This document shows, one piece after another, positions 5,093-10,272 of a stretch of 10,272 bases of DNA; the stretch's first letter is position 1; each line of letters begins with the position of its first letter. The translations under genes and the position numbers were made by a program. The notes under the pieces are model-generated. The model ran no database searches, was not told the origin of the DNA, and saw nothing but the letters and a program-made list of their open reading frames with translations. The stretch lies in NCBI GenBank assembly GCA_002394525.1, contig DGUF01000264.1:1-10272 (forward strand), given 5' to 3'. The stretch is from Lachnospiraceae bacterium UBA4317 (GTDB lineage: Bacteria; Bacillota_A; Clostridia; Lachnospirales; Lachnospiraceae).

Positions 5093-6220
5093 CAGGGCGG
5101 TCAGGAGGCGGTCTGCGGAGGCGGCGGCGAGGCGCAGTCTTGCGGCTGTGACCGCCCTGTAGTCGACGGGTCTGTCGAGGTCAAAGGTCTCCGCCTCCTC
5201 GCAGCTGATATAGCGCTCGGGGATCCCCAGTCTGTCCAGGATGCCGGCGATCCTGACGTCGTCCTTGAAGCCTTTGTCCCTGTCCCCGTCATTGATGGAG
5301 ACGAAGGGCTTCTCAAAGATCAGGGAGAAGGCGGTTCCGTGGAAAGAGTCGGTGACGACGTAGGAGGCATAGCGGATGAGGCTGAGGTAGTCGCCCGGGG
5401 CCAGGGTCCTGGTGACCGGGCGGATGCCGTTTTTGATCAGGCGCAGGTAGGCCCGGCCTCCCTTGGCCATTTCGATGGTATAGACGGGCAGGCCGGTCCT
5501 CTTCGCTATGGTCCGGGCGGCCCGGACGACGGATTCATTGTACCAGACATAGTAGAGAAAGATGTATTTTCCCCGGATCCGCCTGGGAGACGTGACCCGG
5601 GCGTACTCCTTCTTTTTGTGGAGGAGGGTGGGGTCGAGGGCCAGGTCGACCTGTCTGTCCTCCCCGATCAGGCCGTGGAGGATGTCGACGCCGTTCTGCT
5701 CTCTGCAGGAGAGGTAGTCGTAGTCCAGGATCCAGTCCCTGTAGGTCTCCGATTCCGGGCCGGTCCCCAGGGAGCCGGTGTTGAGGCTGACGGCGTAGGC
5801 CGCCTTTCTGCCGGGTGTGGGGAAGGGAAGGAAGTAGACCGGGTCGGCGTCGCTGGCGCCGGTGTTCCAGATCTGGTCGCTCCCCGTGATGATGGCGTCG
5901 TAGGGCCGGAGGCCGATGGCCTCCTGGTCGGCAGGGCCGTAGGACCTTTCGCTGATGCGGAGATGGTCCCTGCGGAAGCGGGCAAAGCTCTCTTTCTGCC
6001 GGCTCAGGATCCGCATGACGGGGACCCGGTTGAGGTTTTTGATCAGAAAGCGCGGGGTGCCGGGCCCCAGAAAGACATCGTAGAGCTCCCCGTAGCGGGC
6101 GGGCTCATAGTCGATGATCTCCGATTCGATCCCCCTGAGGGTCAGCATGTGCTGCAGGGCCCAGGCCTGCAGGACAGAGCCGTAATTGACGGATTTATGG
6201 AAGGTCAGGATTCCGATCAT
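5087..6220 (-). CDS. polysaccharide pyruvyl transferase family protein
   Basis: A 377-residue member of the PS_pyruv_trans family (PF04230), whose characterised members (CsaB, WcaK/AmsJ and similar) attach ketal-linked pyruvate from phosphoenolpyruvate to sugars of cell-wall or exopolysaccharides. The start MIGILTFHKSVNYGSVLQAW is the family's standard N-terminus. Also visible are ITGSDQIWN (111-119), an LSCREQNG block (170-177, the usual S-x-R-E site), LDPTLL (195-200) and the hallmark TDSFHGTAF (290-298) with the likely catalytic histidine H294. The ATG at 6220 has GGAGG (6231-6227) six bases upstream. It lies 79 bases after the flippase with no terminator between and is probably co-transcribed with it; a 15-pair stem fills that gap. 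The stop codon lies inside the arm of the following terminator. Many family members in such clusters lack tested activity, so the substrate is open. Confidence 0.93.
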   Translation of the reverse strand: MIGILTFHKSVNYGSVLQAWALQHMLTLRGIESEIIDYEPARYGELYDVFLGPGTPRFLIKNLNRVPVMRILSRQKESFARFRRDHLRISERSYGPADQEAIGLRPYDAIITGSDQIWNTGASDADPVYFLPFPTPGRKAAYAVSLNTGSLGTGPESETYRDWILDYDYLSCREQNGVDILHGLIGEDRQVDLALDPTLLHKKKEYARVTSPRRIRGKYIFLYYVWYNESVVRAARTIAKRTGLPVYTIEMAKGGRAYLRLIKNGIRPVTRTLAPGDYLSLIRYASYVVTDSFHGTAFSLIFEKPFVSINDGDRDKGFKDDVRIAGILDRLGIPERYISCEEAETFDLDRPVDYRAVTAARLRLAAASADRLLTALK

Positions 6221-6242
6221 TGAGGTCCTCCGTTTCTGTGCA

Positions 6243-6282
6243 CAGGCACCGGGACCAGGGATGGTTTCGCCCGGTCTGCCTG
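6243..6282 (-). promoter_or_regulatory. strong stem-loop between flippase and pyruvyl transferase genes
   Basis: In minus-strand RNA three stacked helices pair: CAGGC with GCCTG, ACCGGG with CCCGGT, and ACCA with TGGT around the loop TCCC. This makes 15 pairs interrupted only by a two-base (AG) and a four-base (CGAA) bulge on one side. It begins 18 bases after the flippase stop and ends about 11 bases before the GGAGG of the next gene. No U-run follows, so it is not a terminator; it could mark an mRNA processing or stability point, or regulate translation of the next gene. Confidence 0.55.
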
Positions 6283-6299
6283 AATTCCGGCAGCAGTGC

Positions 6300-7754
6300 T
6301 TACTTCTTCTTTTTCGCGGACCGCATTTTGGCCATGGTCTCCTTGATCAGGTCTCTCTTGAGGAAGAGGACGGCCAGGATGACCAGGTTGATGCCGTAGC
6401 GGAGCAGGGCCTTGTCGTAGAAAAAGATCATGGTGATCGTCAGGGCCAGGATGGCCGCGGACATGACCAGGAGTCTTCCGGACCGGAAGACCCGGTCCAC
6501 GCCCAGGGCCTTTTTGACGCTGGCGGTCATGTAGAGGTAGTGGCAGAGGGCGAATACGGCGTAGCAGAAAAGGGTCGTATAGGCGGCCGCCACATAGCCG
6601 AAGAGCTTGATGCCGAAATAGTTGAGGACGATGTTGAGCGCGGCGCCGGCCATGGAGATGTACATGGTGAACTTGTTCTGGTCGTAGAAAAATTCGACGT
6701 TGGCGAAGGCCGTATACATGAAGGAAAAGACCAGGCCCATGGCCACCGGGGGAATGACGTAGACCGCCTCGTAGTACTGGCGGGGCGCCAGGATCAGCAT
6801 GATCTCCGGGGCAAAGGTGGAAAAGACGAAGGCGCAGGCCGCGATGCCCGTAAAGATCAGGAAGAGGACGTCGTCCAGCTCCCGGAATTCCTTCTTTTCC
6901 AGCTTCTCGTACTGCCAGGGGACCAGGGCATTGTTGATGCTCTGGGTGACGATCTTCATGATGAGGCCGGCATTGTAGGCGACACCATAGAGGCCCGCCG
7001 CAGCCATGCTGACCATCTTCTGCACCATGATCCGGTCAAACTGGTCCAGGATGTACTGGGAGACATAGTGCATGAGCAGGGGGAGGTTGAAGATGATGGC
7101 GAATTTCGCGTATTCCTTTTTGAACCAGACCCCCGCCTTTTTTCTGTTGTAGATAAAGAGGCTGATGCCGAAGCAGAGATTGACGAAGACGCAGGAAAGG
7201 ATGCGGGCATAGCCCTTCTCCTCGGACATCAGGACGGCCGCGACACCCAGGACGGCGTTGAGGACCGTCATCAGCAGGGTCCGGAAGACGACCGGCTTAT
7301 AGACATACTCGTAGCGCTTGCGGATGGTCCAGAAGTCGATGGCCGGCGTAAACATGAGCTCCACGAATATGGCGACCATGATAAAGGTCGGGAGCTCGGT
7401 CAGGGCATTGATCTGCCTGCGGAAGACCAGGTAGACCAGAAAGAGGCCCATGGCCAGGCCCAGCGTGACCGTCTGCATGGTGGATGTATAGGCATCCCTG
7501 TCCTTCCGGAACTTGCTCATGCCCTTGTTGAACACGGCGTAATTGAGCCTGAGGGTGACAAAGATCGTGAAGATCTGCAGCCAAGAATTGTAGACGGTGA
7601 ACTGGCCGTACTGCTCCGTGGTCATCAGCCTGGTGAAGATCGGCAGAGTCAGCATGGATATGCATTTCTGCAGGACACTGCAGACTATAAACCATATGGA
7701 GGCCTTGGCGGCGACCGGGATCGACCGGTATCTGTTCAGCAGCTTATTGATCAT
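6300..7754 (-). CDS. Wzx-like polysaccharide flippase (MOP superfamily)
   Basis: This 484-residue integral membrane protein resembles O-antigen/capsule flippases, which move lipid-linked repeat units across the cytoplasmic membrane. Evidence: about 12-14 hydrophobic segments over the whole length; an N-terminal helix pair followed by LTLPIFTRLMTTEQYGQFTV (36-54), the usual Wzx motif after helix 1; the helix-rich middle LMHYVSQYILDQFDRIMVQKM; and a GLYGVAYN stretch typical of this group. The C-terminus ends in a lysine run (AKKKK), as expected for a cytoplasmic tail. The ATG at 7754 gives the normal start MINKLLNRYR; a longer open frame to 7901 would add 49 cysteine- and glutamine-rich residues unlike the family. 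No Shine-Dalgarno sequence is visible before this ATG (only an A/T-rich stretch), in contrast to its neighbours. It lies between two pyruvyl transferase genes. Confidence 0.9.
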   Translation of the reverse strand: MINKLLNRYRSIPVAAKASIWFIVCSVLQKCISMLTLPIFTRLMTTEQYGQFTVYNSWLQIFTIFVTLRLNYAVFNKGMSKFRKDRDAYTSTMQTVTLGLAMGLFLVYLVFRRQINALTELPTFIMVAIFVELMFTPAIDFWTIRKRYEYVYKPVVFRTLLMTVLNAVLGVAAVLMSEEKGYARILSCVFVNLCFGISLFIYNRKKAGVWFKKEYAKFAIIFNLPLLMHYVSQYILDQFDRIMVQKMVSMAAAGLYGVAYNAGLIMKIVTQSINNALVPWQYEKLEKKEFRELDDVLFLIFTGIAACAFVFSTFAPEIMLILAPRQYYEAVYVIPPVAMGLVFSFMYTAFANVEFFYDQNKFTMYISMAGAALNIVLNYFGIKLFGYVAAAYTTLFCYAVFALCHYLYMTASVKKALGVDRVFRSGRLLVMSAAILALTITMIFFYDKALLRYGINLVILAVLFLKRDLIKETMAKMRSAKKKK

Positions 7755-7823
7755 GATGGAAATTTTTGTATTTTTCTGTTTATCACAAATCTGTATTGTT
7801 GGATGCACACTCGTGCGGAACAT

Positions 7824-7838
7824 CTTTGCCTGGCAAAG
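7824..7838. promoter_or_regulatory. 15-base perfect palindrome in the flippase leader
   Basis: CTTTGCC-T-GGCAAAG is a perfect inverted repeat of seven bases around one central base, about 70 bases upstream of the flippase start. Its compact symmetry suits binding of a dimeric repressor rather than an RNA hairpin, because the loop would be a single base. No promoter of good quality was found around it. Confidence 0.35.
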
Positions 7839-7852
7839 CTGTTGGAAGACGC

Positions 7853-7882
7853 TGACATGTCTTTGGAAAACAGGACATGTCA
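7853..7882. repeat. inverted repeat built from two GACATGTC palindromes
   Basis: TGACATGTC (7853-7861) and GACATGTCA (7874-7882) are reverse complements separated by 12 bases, and each carries the 8-base self-palindrome GACATGTC. The arrangement can be read as a hairpin or as two identical protein-binding sites about two helical turns apart (21 bases centre to centre). Confidence 0.45.
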
Positions 7883-7916
7883 ACCCGCACGCGGGGCACA
7901 AGACTCGGGTGCGGGT
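7883..7916. repeat. inverted repeat ACCCGCAC / GTGCGGGT
   Basis: Eight perfect pairs (7883-7890 with 7909-7916) enclose 18 bases; CCCGC/GCGGG within 7884-7895 offers a competing small hairpin. It abuts the preceding repeat (7853-7882) directly, so the spacer is a chain of structures. Confidence 0.4.
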
Positions 7917-7930
7917 CCTGAAAGTGCCGG

Positions 7931-7970
7931 AAAAGACTGTCCGACGGGCACGGCTGCCCTTGGCGCGGAC
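7931..7970 (-). terminator. possible terminator after the pyruvyl transferase/FrhB fusion gene
   Basis: Minus-strand RNA forms GUCCG/CGGAC (7970-7966 with 7943-7939) and, inside it, GGGCA/UGCCC around GCCG (7959-7946), with an internal loop between the helices. UCUUUU follows after AG. It lies 22 bases after the stop codon at 7992. The broken stem and short U-run make it a weak or partial terminator. Confidence 0.4.
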
Positions 7971-7991
7971 GGGTCAGATGTCAGCTGTCAG

Positions 7992-10271
7992 TCACATGAG
8001 CTTTTCCCACAGCTTCTTGACCCGCACGTAAAGCTTTCCCCTGCCGGTCCTTCCGAACTGCAGGCGCTTCATCTCCCGCTGAAGTCCTGTCGCCGCCACG
8101 GCGGCCCTGAAGTCATGCTTTTCCATGTAGGAGGCCATGAAGGCCTTGCGGTCTCTGTGCCGCAGGGAGGGCCTGCGCAGCTGGGGATTGCCGGCGACGG
8201 CCTCGGCGGCCGGGCGCTCCTCGCAGACCAGGAGGGGGCGGATCGCTTCAAAGAGCTCCCTCCCCTTTTCGGTGTTGACGAAGACGACCGAGATATTTCC
8301 GTCGTAGGTATTTTTCAGGGTCTTGTGGTCCAGGCCCCAGAAATCTCCCAGGGTCAGGTCGCCCGGCCGGCTGGCGCGGGTATATCTGCAGTTGTAGCAG
8401 TTCTCCCGGTAGGTCATGCTGGTCAGGAAGGCGTGGAAATAGATATCCCCGGTCTCATGCTGAGAGTAGACCGTGTCCGCGCCGTCATAGACCTTGAGGG
8501 TGAAATCGTCGGGCTGGCCCCGGAAGCGGAAGCGGTCGAAGTCCCTGCCCTGAGTGACATCCGCCAGGTGCTGCCGGAGATACTCCATGGGCGGGACCCC
8601 GTGACAGATGATATCAGCACTGTAGAAGTTTTTGTTTCTGCCGAAAAAGCGGTTCATGGCATCGACCTGGCAGGGGGTGCCCAGGAAGAGGACCTTTCTG
8701 CCCGCGGCCAGGTCCTGCCTGATCTCCCCGTAGGTGGCGGAAATGTCGCTCTGGACATACTTGGACCCGGCAAAGGCCGCGGCCTCCTCCGGGGTCCTGG
8801 CTTTTGCGTGGAGGACCTCCCGGCCGCTGACCCGGGCGCCGTAGACGATGTTTCCGTCTTTTATGAAGTGCCCGGTCAGAAGGGCCGCGATCCCGCCTGA
8901 GGAGGACCCGGCGATCTTATCAGGTTCCTTTCCCCTGGCCGCATAGCAGGCCATGGCCTCGTGCAATACGGTGGCGCCGCGCTGGGGACAGATGGCCCTG
9001 CAGGCTCCGCAGTGGCTGCACTTCGCCTCATCGATCGAGGGAAGGGTCCGGCCCTGGGCGTCGGTGACGATGCTGATGGCCTCTTCCCGGCAGACGCTGC
9101 GGCAGGCAAAGCAGCCCGTGCACTGGTTGGGGAAGCAGATCAGGGGATCGGTCTCCCCGGAAACCTTTCCGGCCCCGGCCTCTCCCGCTGCGGCTGTCCC
9201 CGGGTCTCCGGCCTCCGGCCGGATCCTTTCGATCGCGTCCGCAAGCTTCCTCTGGGACTCCTCCCGCATCTGCAGGATGAGCCTGTCCGTCTTTTTATAG
9301 GGGATTCTGGCGGAAAAGCGGTCCGCCAGGGCCCTGGCGCTGAAGTCCGCCTTTGAGATCAGCCGGTCCTCCAGACCGTACTGGCGCAAAAGGTCCAGGG
9401 TCTTGGGATTTTCAGAGCAGCAGACAAAGCGGGCATGGGTCAGCATGCCGAAGATCGACCCGTGGAAGGTCGTGGTGTAGTACTCTTTGCACTGGCGGAT
9501 CAGGTCGGGGAAGGCGAGCGGCCCGCACTCGACCTGGTGGTCACACCAGCGGTGGTGGAAGCAGCAGGCCACGGTCTTAAGCCCCCTGGCCTTCGCGTAT
9601 CTGCGGATCTCCTCCACCTCCCGCTTCGACAGGCCGTAGGAGTAGATCAGCAGGCATTTGTGCTTCCGTACATAGTCATCCTGGCATTTTTCCCCGTAGT
9701 TCTCCACCGGCCACAGGATGGTCGGATCGCAGACGATCTCCGGCTGCAGGTCCGTGAAGGTCTCCACCAGGCGCTTTGTATTCTCATCCCTGACCAAGGC
9801 GCAGCGGAGCCTCCTCAGCTGCTCGATCTGGTCGGGAAAATACCGGAAGGTCTCCGGCGTCGCGTCCCCGACACTGGCCGCGTAGGAAATAGACGGGATC
9901 TCCCTCTGCCCCCAGAAGACAGACGAGGCGAAAACGGGATTGTTGACATTCCAGATTTCATCGCTGCCCAGGACCACGAGGTCCGTGTCCGACAGGTCCT
10001 CCGTCACATGAAAGACCTCCTGGGCCCTGCGGAAAAGGTCATATTTTTTCTTTCCGAACTTATAGTGGCTCCTGTAGACGCCGGGCACCAGCTTTTCCTT
10101 TTTGGAAACCGGATTTCTGTGAAAATACAGGGACTCGACGTAATCGGCGGGCCTGGTCGGGATATGGGTCACCCGGTGGCCCAGGCTCAGCAGATACTGC
10201 TGCAGGCAGTAGGCCTGGAGGAAGGCGCCGTAATTGGAGGAATCATAGGGAGTTGCAACTGTAATATTCAT
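7992..10271 (-). CDS. fusion: polysaccharide pyruvyl transferase + 2x[4Fe-4S] ferredoxin + FrhB/FdhB-like domain
   Basis: One uninterrupted 759-residue protein joins two enzyme families. Residues 1-345 are a PS_pyruv_trans domain (start MNITVATPYDSSNYGAFLQA; LGSDEIWN 101-108; VCDPTILWP 180-188; TTTFHGSIFG 266-275). A low-complexity linker (about 350-377) follows. Residues 380-430 carry two [4Fe-4S] motifs, C384-x2-C-x2-C-x3-C394 and C418-x2-C-x2-C-x3-C428-P. Residues 436 to about 690 match the coenzyme F420 hydrogenase/dehydrogenase beta subunit (FrhB/FdhB): SSSGGIAALL, GSKYVQSDI, FLGTPCQVDAMN, ADIICHGVPP, an extra CYNC pair (625-628) and GDLTLGDFWG. FrhB proteins bind FAD and a [4Fe-4S] cluster and pass electrons. 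In polysaccharide loci of bacteria that lack F420 their role is not known, so a redox modification of the sugar is only inference. The ATG at 10271 is the natural family start, but only one base upstream is visible, so its promoter and ribosome site are unseen. Confidence 0.93.
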   Translation of the reverse strand: MNITVATPYDSSNYGAFLQAYCLQQYLLSLGHRVTHIPTRPADYVESLYFHRNPVSKKEKLVPGVYRSHYKFGKKKYDLFRRAQEVFHVTEDLSDTDLVVLGSDEIWNVNNPVFASSVFWGQREIPSISYAASVGDATPETFRYFPDQIEQLRRLRCALVRDENTKRLVETFTDLQPEIVCDPTILWPVENYGEKCQDDYVRKHKCLLIYSYGLSKREVEEIRRYAKARGLKTVACCFHHRWCDHQVECGPLAFPDLIRQCKEYYTTTFHGSIFGMLTHARFVCCSENPKTLDLLRQYGLEDRLISKADFSARALADRFSARIPYKKTDRLILQMREESQRKLADAIERIRPEAGDPGTAAAGEAGAGKVSGETDPLICFPNQCTGCFACRSVCREEAISIVTDAQGRTLPSIDEAKCSHCGACRAICPQRGATVLHEAMACYAARGKEPDKIAGSSSGGIAALLTGHFIKDGNIVYGARVSGREVLHAKARTPEEAAAFAGSKYVQSDISATYGEIRQDLAAGRKVLFLGTPCQVDAMNRFFGRNKNFYSADIICHGVPPMEYLRQHLADVTQGRDFDRFRFRGQPDDFTLKVYDGADTVYSQHETGDIYFHAFLTSMTYRENCYNCRYTRASRPGDLTLGDFWGLDHKTLKNTYDGNISVVFVNTEKGRELFEAIRPLLVCEERPAAEAVAGNPQLRRPSLRHRDRKAFMASYMEKHDFRAAVAATGLQREMKRLQFGRTGRGKLYVRVKKLWEKLM

Positions 10272-10272
10272 A

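Noticed and set aside
5339..6223. A 294-codon plus-strand frame antisense to the pyruvyl transferase
   Set aside because: G/D/V/E-rich shadow translation with no family features.
7855..7883. TTGACA (7883-7878) as a promoter for the flippase
   Set aside because: At a 17-base spacing the -10 position reads ACATGT, almost no match to TATAAT, and TTGACA here is simply part of the GACATGTC repeat.
7755..7901. Longer flippase start adding 49 residues
   Set aside because: The extra residues are cysteine- and glutamine-rich and unlike the family; they also overlap the palindromes of the leader. The flippase normally begins right before its first helix, as at ATG 7754.
6186..8900. A 904-codon open frame on the plus strand, antisense to the flippase, the leader and part of the fusion gene
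   Set aside because: Its translation is rich in D, E, G, H and Q with no recognisable motif, and it opposes three clear genes in the matching codon register. It is a by-product of GC-rich third positions in the real genes.

Overview
The window reads as chromosomal DNA of a fairly GC-rich Gram-positive anaerobe, probably a member of the Clostridia (Bacillota). The hints are strong AGGAG-type ribosome sites, a GH77 amylomaltase beside surface-polysaccharide genes, and an FrhB-type iron-sulfur protein in a polysaccharide locus. This placement is an inference from gene content; no marker gene fixes the taxon. All seven recognisable genes lie on the minus strand, so transcription runs from high to low coordinates. 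Both edges cut into the genome: the left edge truncates carB, and the right edge falls one base before the start codon of the last gene.

Read in the direction of transcription, positions 10271-3868 form a surface-polysaccharide (capsule or exopolysaccharide) module. It starts with a 759-residue fusion of a polysaccharide pyruvyl transferase, a two-cluster [4Fe-4S] ferredoxin segment and an FrhB/FdhB-like domain (10271-7992). A 237-base structured spacer follows, then a Wzx-like flippase (7754-6300), a stand-alone pyruvyl transferase (6220-5087) and a family 2 glycosyltransferase (4983-3868). Together these could add sugars to a lipid-linked repeat unit, decorate it with pyruvate (or an unknown redox-linked modification) and flip it across the membrane. 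No polymerase, initiating transferase or chain-length regulator is visible, so the cluster probably continues beyond position 10272.

After a good intrinsic terminator (3731-3762) come malQ, a GH77 4-alpha-glucanotransferase (3655-2114), and a multi-pass PAP2-family phosphatase (1820-882). After a 343-base promoter-rich gap comes the 5' third of the first half of carB, the carbamoyl-phosphate synthase large subunit (538-1). carA is not adjacent.

The spacers are unusually rich in RNA-level structure. The terminator behind the stand-alone pyruvyl transferase overlaps its stop codon and competes with a second hairpin, giving an attenuator-like layout ahead of the glycosyltransferase. A 15-bp stem sits between the flippase and the pyruvyl transferase genes. 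Related GGGGAC-containing hairpins occur at 1887-2001 and 5035-5092 and look like a dispersed REP-type repeat. The two hairpins near 1900-2000 pair fully only as minus-strand RNA, because each needs a G-U pair in that orientation. No tRNA, rRNA, CRISPR array, transposase or phage gene was recognised.
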